From: Pseudomonadota bacterium | GTDB taxonomy: Bacteria; Pseudomonadota; Gammaproteobacteria; Burkholderiales; Methylophilaceae | Length of the DNA stretch: 64,000 bases | Reading direction: 5' to 3' | Assembly (NCBI GenBank): GCA_029563075.1 | Contig: JAKQTN010000037.1 | Span: forward strand, 38,566-102,565 | In this document: positions 1 through 8,730 of the stretch, one piece after another | Layout: every line of letters starts with the position of its first letter | How positions within the stretch are numbered: position 1 is the stretch's first letter | Made by a program: the position numbers and the translations under genes | Notes under the pieces: generated by a model | What the model was told of the DNA's origin: nothing | Database searches by the model: none | What the model saw: the letters and a program-made list of their open reading frames with translations, nothing else

Positions 1-49
1 GAGCAGCGTTAATAGATTTAATTCAATAGCTTTTCATTACAAAACGGCG

Positions 50-90
50 TGCCCTGCACAGCCGCATGGATATTGGCCTGCAGGCATGCC
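50..90. repeat. Dispersed imperfect palindrome, copy A (core GCATGGATATT)
   Basis: TGCCCTGCACAGCC-GCATGGATATT-GGCCTGCAGGCATGCC; same core and arms as copies near 1225, 1894, 2396, 22632, 23911 and 61903. Confidence 0.75.
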
Positions 91-171
91 ATCAATACAT
101 GGAATTACCTTGAATTGCGATATTTTGTAATACACACGCACTCAAACGAGTGCTATAGTGAACACTTACTG

Positions 172-369
172 ATGGAGAAATTGGCAATGACTAAACAGGA
201 TTTAAAAGACGCTAAATTTAAAGAGCATGTGGACGCGGTTGAAAAACACAAAGCTTTACTTGAGAAACTGCATCTGGATTCAAACACGCATTTGGATGAA
301 GTCTCTAACTCTCTTCAAAGGTTAGCTCTCACGCTTGAGGAATACCTTAAGGTAATCGGCATCCCCTGA
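172..369 (+). CDS. Small hypothetical protein (coiled-coil-like, MEKLAMTKQDLKDAKFKEHVDAVEKHKALLEKL...)
   Basis: ORF track frame; the longer ORF start at 49 lies inside a repeat, so an internal start at 172 or 187 is more likely. Confidence 0.45.
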   Translation: MEKLAMTKQDLKDAKFKEHVDAVEKHKALLEKLHLDSNTHLDEVSNSLQRLALTLEEYLKVIGIP

Positions 370-695
370 CTTTTTGCGCTTTACCTGTTTTTCTGGTTAA
401 AACATGTCCCTGCAGGCCGCATTCCATTAGTTTATATATGGTCGGCTTGCAGACCTGCCAGAAAATACACTATTTGTGTGTGCTTTAATACAATCGTCGA
501 TATTTGCACAGTCATGTCGAAACCTCAAACAAACTTTGGCTTATATCCGTCACGACTAATAATCAATAAGCCGGTAAATTCCATATAACTCATTGTATTT
601 TAAAGAATTATTTAGAAAATCTTATTATTGGTCTTGTTTTTGCTCAATACACACTGTGATGTAGTTAATTTAACGATGTGTTAAGGAGCGATAAA

Positions 696-845
696 ATGAC
701 AATTTACCAAGTGATCAACAAACAAAACGAATTAGAGTATGCATATCTTAACTATGAAGTTGCCGTAGAAGAGGTAGCCAAGTTAAACGAACAACGTGAA
801 GAAAGCTACTACTCCATTAATGCAGTAGAAGACGAAGGTTTCTAA
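696..845 (+). CDS. Small hypothetical protein, 49 aa (MTIYQVINKQNELEYAYLNYEVAVEEVAKLNEQREESYYSINAVEDEGF)
   Basis: ATG preceded by AAGGAG Shine-Dalgarno (ttaaggagcgataaaATG); intact short ORF below the ORF-track cutoff. Confidence 0.5.
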   Translation: MTIYQVINKQNELEYAYLNYEVAVEEVAKLNEQREESYYSINAVEDEGF

Positions 846-860
846 GCAAAAAAATGGTGG

Positions 861-886
861 GGCGTATTCGCGTAGCGTAATACGCC
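861..886. repeat. Hairpin repeat GGCGTATT-CGCGTAGCGT-AATACGCC
   Basis: Perfect 8 bp inverted arms; resembles the common GGCGTATTACGC...AATACGCC palindromic repeats of proteobacteria. Confidence 0.6.
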
Positions 887-1015
887 GAAAGAAAGCGTTA
901 TATGCGGCGCAATGCCTTACAGATATTGCGCCCTGCAGGCTGACCGACAGGAACGCTACCAAATAGATACTTCAGAATCGTCGCAGCAGCCTATTACCAG
1001 GTGTTAATATAGCTT

Positions 1016-1201
1016 ATGCCCTGGAACGAACAACACTATCCTGTATCGATGAAACACCTCAGCCCAATCGTCCGCACCAAAGCGATTGAGATAGCCAATG
1101 CCCTGTTGGAAGAAGGCATGGATGAAGGCAAGGCGATTCGCATTGCCATTGCAAAAGCCAAAGAATGGGCGATGCATCACGCTAAGTTAGCAAATAACTA
1201 A
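1016..1201 (+). CDS. Conserved small protein (MPWNEQHYPVSMKHLSPIVRTKAIEIANALLEEGMDEGKAIRIAIAKAKEWA)
   Basis: Recognisable small conserved family of unknown function. Confidence 0.75.
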   Translation: MPWNEQHYPVSMKHLSPIVRTKAIEIANALLEEGMDEGKAIRIAIAKAKEWAMHHAKLANN

Positions 1202-1224
1202 CGAAAGCTGCCCGGCTTTAACGG

Positions 1225-1264
1225 TGCTCTGGAAGCCGTATGGGTATTGGCTTGCAGGGCAGGC
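1225..1264. repeat. Dispersed imperfect palindrome, copy B
   Basis: TGCTCTGGAAGCC-GTATGGGTATT-GGCTTGCAGGGCAGGC. Confidence 0.75.
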
Positions 1265-1363
1265 AATAATCGTGGTTTAACTCCTGTTATTAAATTGTGC
1301 TGAACTATACTTAAGTATTTCGCCTCTAAAAACGCGTATTCCTCACATTGGCCAGGAGATTCA

Positions 1364-1888
1364 ATGCGCAAAATTCTAATAGGTTTAACTTTAATTGCCC
1401 CGTTATTAGCACCCGCTGCAAACGCTACAGAGATCAACATGCGGCCTGGGTTATGGCAAATCACCACCACATCTGATTTGTTGCTGCTAGCGCCGCACCT
1501 GCCGCCAGAGCAAATGCAAAGCATTAAAGACTTAGCCAGCGAATACGGGCTTGATATGCCGCAAATTGAAAATGGCGCTGCAATCTCCCAAACATGCATC
1601 ACACAAGAAATGGCTGCCCAAAAAACGCTGCCTAATTTTTATAATACGCAATTAGGCTGCAGTTCTAAAAATGCGACCCGAAGCGGTAACAACTACAAAA
1701 TAGATTTTGTTTGTGCCAGCCCAGACCTTAAAGGCAACGGCACAGCAGAGGGCACCATTACAAACCCGGAGGCCTTTACAGGGCAGACTAATTTTAGTGG
1801 CGAAGCCCAAGGCAACCCGGTGAATGAGCGGGCAGATATTAACGGTAAATGGATTAATGCAAGCTGTGGCGCGGTAAAACCGCTATAA
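1364..1888 (+). CDS. DUF3617-like secreted protein
   Basis: Signal peptide then MRPGLWQITTTSDL...; cysteine-containing periplasmic protein. Confidence 0.65.
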   Translation: MRKILIGLTLIAPLLAPAANATEINMRPGLWQITTTSDLLLLAPHLPPEQMQSIKDLASEYGLDMPQIENGAAISQTCITQEMAAQKTLPNFYNTQLGCSSKNATRSGNNYKIDFVCASPDLKGNGTAEGTITNPEAFTGQTNFSGEAQGNPVNERADINGKWINASCGAVKPL

Positions 1889-1893
1889 AACAC

Positions 1894-1932
1894 ATACCCT
1901 GCAAGGCGCATGGATATTGGTCTGCAGGGTAT
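1894..1932. repeat. Dispersed imperfect palindrome, copy C
   Basis: ATACCCTGCAAGGC-GCATGGATATT-GGTCTGCAGGGTAT. Confidence 0.75.
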
Positions 1933-1942
1933 ATTATTTTAA

Positions 1943-2311
1943 TTAATTCGTACGTTTATCCAGTAAATACGAAGTTGCCGTCAGCGCAACGCCCAGCGCC
2001 ACCACGCCCAACACGACGAGGAACAACGGGTCTTTCGTCTGCATATAAAGCCACACAATCACCACAATAAAAAACACGCGCACGGCTAGCGTCGTCGTAT
2101 AAAGCACCTCCACACTATGGCGGATAATCTGGCTCACTACCACGCTAAGCGCAATCATAAACGCACCAGTAAATTGTACAAACGTGCTCTCGTAATGCCC
2201 GTTAGAGAGCAACAATTTAAGCGAAAACTGCGGCGCAAACAGCAAACCAAGGCCTGTGAGAAAAAGATAAGTCGCCAAATAATAAAGGCTTAGACGGGTT
2301 TTGGGCTTCAT
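1943..2311 (-). CDS. Integral membrane protein, hypothetical (MKPKTRLSLYYLATYLFLTGLGLLF...)
   Basis: Four predicted hydrophobic segments; internal ATG preferred over the 2380 start. Confidence 0.6.
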   Translation of the reverse strand: MKPKTRLSLYYLATYLFLTGLGLLFAPQFSLKLLLSNGHYESTFVQFTGAFMIALSVVVSQIIRHSVEVLYTTTLAVRVFFIVVIVWLYMQTKDPLFLVVLGVVALGVALTATSYLLDKRTN

Positions 2312-2395
2312 GGCGAATCTCCCCAGCAGAATATGGAATAGATAATACGCCGAAATAAAAAACTTGGAAACCAAGTGCAATTAAACTAAAAATAG

Positions 2396-2434
2396 ATGCT
2401 CTGGAAGCCAATATCCATGCGGCTTGCAGAGCAT
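2396..2434. repeat. Dispersed imperfect palindrome, copy D (inverted orientation)
   Basis: ATGCTCTGGAAGCC-AATATCCATGC-GGCTTGCAGAGCAT, arms with a single mismatch. Confidence 0.85.
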
Positions 2435-2475
2435 TTATTTTAACGCATTCGCATGGTTTTGACTTTTAATCCCCC

Positions 2476-2690
2476 TTGCCGCGCCTTCGGCTTGAGCCAG
2501 CAGATGGAAAGCGGCGAGGACTGTCTGAACGAAGTGAGTTCCGCAGCCGCCCAGATGCGGCGCTAAGACCGAAGGAAACAAGCGGCAGCGGGGTGTCTTT
2601 TTGTTTCCCCCACTTTATTTTGGACAAGCAAAATAAAGTGGGTCGCCAGGAGGCGAAAAGGAAAACGGGTGAGCTTGCGCCCACCCGCTA
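2476..2690. repeat. Structured dispersed element with CCCACTTTATTTTG-GACAAG-CAAAATAAAGTGGG hairpin
   Basis: Perfect 14 bp stem at about 2609-2642, plus the GACTGTCTGAACGAAGTGAGTTCCGCAGCCGCC block, which I recognise as widespread in proteobacterial intergenic regions; ORFs on both strands are low-complexity. Confidence 0.6.
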
Positions 2691-2786
2691 AAGCTAAGCT
2701 AAAAGTACAACCATCATCAAAATAAATTTAAATAATGGTCTAAGATCAACTTCTAACCATACTGCTTTGGTCACTAATTTCAACAT

Positions 2787-3060
2787 GATAATAATCCTGT
2801 CTACGTTAGCAGGCCTGCCAACTATTAAATTGGCTATTTATATCGCGCCTTGCATGGCGCTAGCTCTTAGCTTATACGTAGTCACTTTGAGCGGCGGCTC
2901 AGTTACAAAAAAGTTATCCGGGCATATAGCTTACGGGCTCTAGCAACATCACCTTCAGCGCATTTGATTTCTGCGCAACCGAAGGAATCACCCTCCGTAG
3001 TTACACAACGAATTATTCGTCCAGTGTAGCTGTCCGAGTTCTGTTATGCAGCATTCTTAT
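2787..3060. other. Candidate structured RNA (orientation uncertain)
   Basis: Several nested inverted repeats: CCUUC..GCGCA..UGCGC..GAAGG, GCGCC-AUGCAA-GGCGC, GCCAA-N8-UUGGC; no ORF. Confidence 0.35.
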
Positions 3061-3074
3061 ATTCTATAGTCTCC

Positions 3075-3767
3075 TTATCCACATTTACTCTCACCACAAT
3101 TCAAACACGTCAAACAGCCATCCATCACAATCGCGGCTTTAGTCTGGCACTTGTTGCACAGCGCAGCGCCTTTGGGAAAGCCTTCTGAAGTCATCTCTTC
3201 ACCCGCTTTAGCGTGGTTTTCAAAATATTCGGCGCGTTTTTCATCTACCAGTTTTTGCTGGTGTTCATCCAAACCAGGTTTTTTAAGCATGCCGATGTTT
3301 TGCAAGTGCTGCTCGACCACTTCGCCAATCTCTGCCACTAAACTTGGCACAAACCGGCCGCCTTTTTTAAAGTAGCCGCCGCTTGGCTCAAACACGCTTT
3401 TAAGTTCTTCCACCAAAAAGGTCACGTCGCCGCCTTTGCGGAACACTGCAGACATGACGCGGGTGAGGGCGACTATCCATTGAAAGTGATCCATGTTTTT
3501 GGAGTTGATGAATATCTCGAACGGGCGGCGGTGTTCTTGCGGTGTGCCTTCGTTCATCACTACATCGTTAATGGTGATGTAAAGCGCATGCTCGGTGACC
3601 GGCGTTTTTACCTTGTAGGTGCTGCCGGTGATTTTCTCCGGACGGTCTAATGGCTCGCCAATTTGCACCACTTTTGCGTTTAGCGCTTTAAGTTCCGCCT
3701 CTTTGGCTTTGCTTTCATCATTCACCAGCGCATAGCCAACGATTTTTTTATCTATTTTTACTGTCAT
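3075..3767 (-). CDS. nrdJb: Adenosylcobalamin-dependent ribonucleotide reductase, C-terminal/TSCPD subunit (NrdJb-like)
   Basis: RNR-associated C-terminal region with CxxC-N13-CxxC zinc-ribbon tail (CNKCQTKAAIVMDGCLTCLNC), directly downstream of the catalytic subunit. Confidence 0.85.
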   Translation of the reverse strand: MTVKIDKKIVGYALVNDESKAKEAELKALNAKVVQIGEPLDRPEKITGSTYKVKTPVTEHALYITINDVVMNEGTPQEHRRPFEIFINSKNMDHFQWIVALTRVMSAVFRKGGDVTFLVEELKSVFEPSGGYFKKGGRFVPSLVAEIGEVVEQHLQNIGMLKKPGLDEHQQKLVDEKRAEYFENHAKAGEEMTSEGFPKGAALCNKCQTKAAIVMDGCLTCLNCGESKCG

Positions 3768-3795
3768 TTGTTTTCTCCTGTATACGGTGAATTAA

Positions 3796-5961
3796 TTAAA
3801 ACTTACCGTAGTAGCCTTCTTTCAAGGCATCGTATAAGTTTGCGGCGCTGTGAATCTCGCCATCGTATTCAATCTCTTCGTTGCCTTGTACCTCCACATG
3901 GGTGCCGTCTTCCAGCGTGAATTTGTAGGTGGTGTTTTCCAGATCTTTCTCTGTCACCAGCACACCCTGGAACGCCTCCGGGTTAAACCTGAATGTGGTG
4001 CAGCCTTTCAGGCCTTTGTCGTAAGCGTAAAGGTAGATGTTTTTAAAGTCTTCAAAATCATAATCCGTCGGCACGTTGATGGTTTTTGAAATCGAGCTGT
4101 CAATCCATTTTTGTGATGCGGCCTGAATATCCACGTGGGCTTTCGCCATGATGGTGGAAGAATCTAAAAAGTAATCCGGCAGTTTTTCTTCCGGTTTATC
4201 GCTAAATGGCATGGCATTCGGGTTAATCAGCTCGCGGTAGGCCAATAGTTCGTAAGAGAACACATCGACTTTCTCTTTCGATTTTTTGCCTTCGCGAATC
4301 ACGTTGCGTGCATAGTGGTGCGCGAATGATGGCTCGATGCCGTTGCTGGCGTTGTTGGCGAGCGAGAGTGAAATGGTGCCGGTCGGCGCAATCGAGCTGT
4401 GGTGCGTGAATCTAACCCCTTTAGTGGCGATCTGGTTGCGCAAACCTTCTGGGAACTGCTGCATGTAGCGGCTATATTTGCCCATGAGCACTTTGCCGGC
4501 AATTTTTTGCCCCACCTTAATGCCGTCTGCAGCCATCTCCGGGCGTTTTGCCAGCATGTCGGCAGTCACTTCGAATTTCTCATCCATAATCGGCGCCGGG
4601 CCTTTTTCTTCGGCCAGCTGCACGCCCACATTCCAGCCTTCTTCGGCCATTACGCGGGTGACTTCCTCGGTAAATTTGATGGAATCTTCTTCGCCGTATT
4701 TCATTTTCATCATGGTGAGCGCAGAGCCCAAGCCCAGATAGCCCATGCCATGGCGGCGCTTGCGCATGATTTCATCGCGCTGCTGTTGCAATGGCAGGCC
4801 ATTGATTTCCACTACGTTATCCAGCATGCGGGTGAAAATGCCCACCACCTCGCGGTACTCTGCCCAATCGAAATGCGCTTCATCAGTGAACGGTTTTTTA
4901 ACGAATTTGGTCAGGTTGACCGAGCCCAGCAGGCACGCGCCGTAAGGCGGCAATGGCTGCTCGCCGCATGGGTTGGTAGCGCGGATGTTCTCGCAGAACC
5001 AGTTGTTGTTCATCTCGTTCACACGGTCAATCAGAATAAAACCCGGCTCGGCAAAATCGTAAGTGCTGGACATGATCACATCCCACAAACGACGCGCCTT
5101 GATGGTTTTATACACGCGGCAGGCAACTTTGCCCGCATCTACGCCGTCGGCCTTGGTGAGGTATTTACCTTTCACTGGCCACTCGCGCCAAACTACCTGG
5201 CTGTCATCATTCACATTGAGGCCATCCACAATGGCTTCTTTCTCAGTCACGGGGAAAGCGAGTTTCCATTCTGCATCAGCCTTCACTGCCTCCATGAACT
5301 CTTTGGTGATGAGGCAGGAAAGATTGAACTGACGCAGACGGCCAGCTTCGCGCTTGGCTTTGATGAAATCGGTGATGTCAGGATGAGAAATATCGAACGT
5401 AGCCATTTGCGCGCCACGGCGGCCGCCCGCTGATGACACGGTAAAACACATTTTGTCGTAGATATCCATGAATGAGAGCGGGCCGCTGGTGTAGGCCCCC
5501 GCGCCTGCCACGAATGCGCCTTTTGGACGCAAGGTAGAGAATTCGTAACCGATACCGCAGCCGGCCTTAAGGGTTAAGCCAGCCTCGTGTACCTTGCCGA
5601 GAATATTGTCCATGCTGTCTTCCACCACGCCGGAGACGGTGCAGTTGATGGTAGAAGTGGCCGGTTTGTGCTCCAGCGCACCCGCATTGGAGGTAATGCG
5701 GCCAGCCGGAATCGCACCATGGCGCAAAGCCCACAGAAACTTTTCGTGCCACTCATGGCGTTTTTCCTCTGTTGTTTCGACATCTGCCAAAGCACGCGCT
5801 ACGCGAGAATAGGAATCGTCCATATCTTTATCGACATGTTCGCCTGTTTTGGTTTTTAAGCGGTATTTCTTATCCCAAATATCCAGCGACACCGATTGAA
5901 TCGGAATTTCAACCTCTGTATTCTCTTTTGATTTCATAGCTGTTTCCACTGCTTTTAGCAT
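3796..5961 (-). CDS. nrdJa: Adenosylcobalamin-dependent (class II) ribonucleoside-diphosphate reductase catalytic subunit
   Basis: RNR motifs NPCGEQPLPPYGACLLGSVNL and SIAPTGTISL. Confidence 0.92.
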   Translation of the reverse strand: MLKAVETAMKSKENTEVEIPIQSVSLDIWDKKYRLKTKTGEHVDKDMDDSYSRVARALADVETTEEKRHEWHEKFLWALRHGAIPAGRITSNAGALEHKPATSTINCTVSGVVEDSMDNILGKVHEAGLTLKAGCGIGYEFSTLRPKGAFVAGAGAYTSGPLSFMDIYDKMCFTVSSAGGRRGAQMATFDISHPDITDFIKAKREAGRLRQFNLSCLITKEFMEAVKADAEWKLAFPVTEKEAIVDGLNVNDDSQVVWREWPVKGKYLTKADGVDAGKVACRVYKTIKARRLWDVIMSSTYDFAEPGFILIDRVNEMNNNWFCENIRATNPCGEQPLPPYGACLLGSVNLTKFVKKPFTDEAHFDWAEYREVVGIFTRMLDNVVEINGLPLQQQRDEIMRKRRHGMGYLGLGSALTMMKMKYGEEDSIKFTEEVTRVMAEEGWNVGVQLAEEKGPAPIMDEKFEVTADMLAKRPEMAADGIKVGQKIAGKVLMGKYSRYMQQFPEGLRNQIATKGVRFTHHSSIAPTGTISLSLANNASNGIEPSFAHHYARNVIREGKKSKEKVDVFSYELLAYRELINPNAMPFSDKPEEKLPDYFLDSSTIMAKAHVDIQAASQKWIDSSISKTINVPTDYDFEDFKNIYLYAYDKGLKGCTTFRFNPEAFQGVLVTEKDLENTTYKFTLEDGTHVEVQGNEEIEYDGEIHSAANLYDALKEGYYGKF

Positions 5962-6072
5962 GCCTTACCCCCTTATTTTTAACGTCTTAAACTTAGCACT
6001 ACTACCCGGTTTTTGCTAACTATGTGATTTATATTAACAATCGTATATTTTTGTGGAAAAATTCTCACCTAA

Positions 6073-6088
6073 ACACAACATATTGTGT
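6073..6088. promoter_or_regulatory. NrdR box
   Basis: ACACAACATATTGTGT matches the NrdR consensus ACACWATATATWGTGT at 15/16, upstream of nrdJ; a weaker site TCGTATATTTTTGTGG lies 32 bp away at 6041-6056. Confidence 0.75.
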
Positions 6089-6325
6089 GTGAAGCAGAAA
6101 TTTATGCCTTTATTTTGTAGACGTCAACCCTATTTTTACATGTATTTTTTGCACCATTCTGGTGAACCCTTATGAAGACAAGGCCAGTATTCGGGTTGGG
6201 GAAAGGTGAGCGATTACTTACCAAAAAAATAAAATTTAAAATTTATTTTTCTCGCAAAATTTAGTCGTTTATGCTTGCATCCATGCAACAAAAACATCCG
6301 CCCCATTTTGTGAGAAAATGGTGCG

Positions 6326-7573
6326 ATGAATCGATTTCTATATTCGCTTTTGCTGTATTTGGCACTGCCGTTTGTGCCGGCTAAACTGCTTTGGCGCGGC
6401 ATTAAACAACCCGCTTATAGAAAACACTGGGGCGAGCGTTTCGGCTTTTACAGCGCGCCTGTGAGCAAGCCTGTCGTTTGGCTGCACTGCGTTTCGGTAG
6501 GTGAAACACGCGCCGCCGAACCTTTAATTAAAACGCTGCAGCAACAATATCCAAACCATCAAATCTTGATCACGCACACCACGCCAACCGGACGTGAAAC
6601 CAGCGAGCAGTTATTTGCGGACACCGTTCAACGTGTTTACCTGCCTTATGATTTACCGTTTGCAGTAAATCATTTTCTAAGGCACTTTAAACCAGCCATT
6701 GGTCTGCTGATGGAAACCGAACTTTGGTTTAACCTGATTGCCGCATGCAAAAAACACAGAATTCCTGTGCTGCTGTTAAATGCGCGGCTGTCAGAAAATT
6801 CCGCAAAAGGTTATGCAAAACTTGGCAAGCTGGCTGCCGATGGTCTGCAAAGCCTTAGTGCCGTTGCCGCACAAACCGCAGAAGATTTTGCTAGATTACA
6901 GGCCTTGGGCGCAAATAATATCAGCGTTGCGGGCAACCTGAAATTTGACGTGAGGCCGCCCGCAGATAGCGTGGATAAAGGCTTGCAGCTACGCCAATTG
7001 TTTGGTTCTGAACGCACAATTTTTCTTGCGGCCAGCACCCGCGAAGGCGAAGAAAAACGCATTCTGGAAGCGGTAAAAGATTTGGAAATTTTAACAGTGA
7101 TTGTGCCGCGCCACCCGCAACGCTTTAACGAAGTAGAAAGTATTATCCAAAACGCCGGTTTAACTTACCAGCGCCGCAGCAACTTAGTTGGCCCGATTGA
7201 TAAAAACATTCAGATTGTGCTGGGTGACAGCATGGGCGAACTTTTTGCCTATTATGCGGCGTGTGATTTCACCTTTATCGGCGGCAGTTTGCTGAAATAT
7301 GGTGGGCAAAACCTGATTGAGGCGGCCAACATGGGCAAGCCGATTCTGATTGGCAAATACACCTATAACTTCGCTGATGCCACAAAGAATGCGGTGCGGG
7401 CAGGGGCGGCAATACAGGTAAAAAGCGCCGAAGAGCTGCGCGACAGAATCCAGTACTTGCTGCATAACCAGCAAAAACGTGAAAAAATGCAGCAGGCCGC
7501 GCTACGTTTTAGTGAGGCCTCCACAGGCGCGACCGCGCGTATGATGAAGTTGATTGCAACATATTTACACTAA
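6326..7573 (+). CDS. waaA: 3-deoxy-D-manno-octulosonic acid (Kdo) transferase
   Basis: KdtA/WaaA family sequence (VWLHCVSVGETRAAEPLI, LMETELWFNL, GGSLLKYGGQNLIEAA). Confidence 0.93.
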   Translation: MNRFLYSLLLYLALPFVPAKLLWRGIKQPAYRKHWGERFGFYSAPVSKPVVWLHCVSVGETRAAEPLIKTLQQQYPNHQILITHTTPTGRETSEQLFADTVQRVYLPYDLPFAVNHFLRHFKPAIGLLMETELWFNLIAACKKHRIPVLLLNARLSENSAKGYAKLGKLAADGLQSLSAVAAQTAEDFARLQALGANNISVAGNLKFDVRPPADSVDKGLQLRQLFGSERTIFLAASTREGEEKRILEAVKDLEILTVIVPRHPQRFNEVESIIQNAGLTYQRRSNLVGPIDKNIQIVLGDSMGELFAYYAACDFTFIGGSLLKYGGQNLIEAANMGKPILIGKYTYNFADATKNAVRAGAAIQVKSAEELRDRIQYLLHNQQKREKMQQAALRFSEASTGATARMMKLIATYLH

Positions 7574-7585
7574 ATTGTGCTTGCG

Positions 7586-8173
7586 CTAACTCACCACAAG
7601 TTCTTTTACATAGACCACTTCACAGGCGCCATTGCCGGTGTCCTCCCGGGTAAGCGAGCTTTTCCAGTGCCAGCCATCACTGGCATTTACCTGCACCAGA
7701 TAGCCGCTTAGTTTGACCACTTCGCCCGGCCGCACTGATTTCAACATCTTCTCAATCCGGGCATCCGCTGGAATCATGTGCATATTGGCGCTATTCATTT
7801 CAATTTCTCTACGCGAAATCGGAAACTCATCCACATGCCAGTAATAAAATCGATTGCTTTGGCTGATATCCACTTTACCAAGAACGGCCTCATCAGACAT
7901 AGGGCCCCAGCCCAGCGCCAGATCTATGGGCGACAGATCGGCCTCTCTGCCAATAGAATAGCTCTTTGCAGACAACACGCGCGCTTCCATTTCGAAAGAC
8001 TTCAAAGGCGTAATGCTATAGCCGTTGAGCTTGAAGCTGGTCTGACTGATTGAATTTTGTATCGGCAGATGGCTGGCTATGACGCCTTCGCCATGCGTAA
8101 CCGGACGATGTGAAAAATGCTGATATGCGCCGTAACTGATAAGCGTAACGAAGAATATGAGTTTCCAGTTCAC
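7586..8173 (-). CDS. Conserved hypothetical membrane-anchored protein
   Basis: N-terminal hydrophobic segment; intact ORF with conserved-looking WGPMSDEAVL and RYYWHV-like motifs. Confidence 0.65.
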   Translation of the reverse strand: MNWKLIFFVTLISYGAYQHFSHRPVTHGEGVIASHLPIQNSISQTSFKLNGYSITPLKSFEMEARVLSAKSYSIGREADLSPIDLALGWGPMSDEAVLGKVDISQSNRFYYWHVDEFPISRREIEMNSANMHMIPADARIEKMLKSVRPGEVVKLSGYLVQVNASDGWHWKSSLTREDTGNGACEVVYVKELVVS

Positions 8174-8184
8174 GCTGGTGTTGA

Positions 8185-8730
8185 TTATCTAATCAGTTTG
8201 GATACGGCCTTAAACGCCTCGTGATTGGCATCACCCAGCCATTCAAATACGACCGATTCGGTATTGCTGATCACGCAACCCGCATCGCGCAGCCTTGCCA
8301 ACGCGTTGGCCTTATTAGCGGGGTTACGCGAAATAACGGCGTCTTCCGCCACAAACACCTGCTTACCAGCCTGCAACAGCGTCAAAGCCGTTTGCAGTAC
8401 GCAAATATGCGCCTCCATGCCTGCCAGGATAATCTGAGGTTTATCGCGATGCAGCTGCTGACTAAACCTGAGCTCACCGCATGCTGAGAATGCCGTTTTA
8501 GTAACCGGTTTGCAGTTTGGTAAATGCAGCTTGATTTCCGACACGGTTATGCCCAAGCCTTGCGGATATTGCTCAGTGAGAATCGTTGGCACAGCCAGTA
8601 AATGCGCGGCTTGCACTAAAACACCACAATTTCTAACCGCGCCTTGCAGTGCCTCTGCAGGCATGACCGAAGCCAGCTTCACTTGCATATCAATGATTAC
8701 AAGCTGGCTGAGTTGTTGGCTAGCAAGCAT
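8185..8730 (-). CDS. Isochorismatase-family hydrolase
   Basis: LVIIDMQVKL, TEQYPQGLG, GMEAHICVLQTAL motifs. Confidence 0.9.
   Translation of the reverse strand: MLASQQLSQLVIIDMQVKLASVMPAEALQGAVRNCGVLVQAAHLLAVPTILTEQYPQGLGITVSEIKLHLPNCKPVTKTAFSACGELRFSQQLHRDKPQIILAGMEAHICVLQTALTLLQAGKQVFVAEDAVISRNPANKANALARLRDAGCVISNTESVVFEWLGDANHEAFKAVSKLIR

Noticed and set aside
403-460. CCCTGCAGGCCGCAT...ATGGTCGGCTTGCAGACCTGCC, possible eighth repeat copy
   Set aside because: Arms resemble the family but the loop is longer and lacks the GCATGGATATT core; too degenerate to count.
2217-2411. 64-aa ORF starting MASRASIFSLIALGFQ
   Set aside because: Out-of-frame start overlapping repeat copy D and the membrane protein gene; only useful as evidence that the repeat can be translated.
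4399-5433. 344-aa plus-strand ORF antisense to nrdJa
   Set aside because: Shadow ORF: His/Phe/Ala-rich, lies entirely opposite a strongly conserved enzyme gene, no family resemblance.
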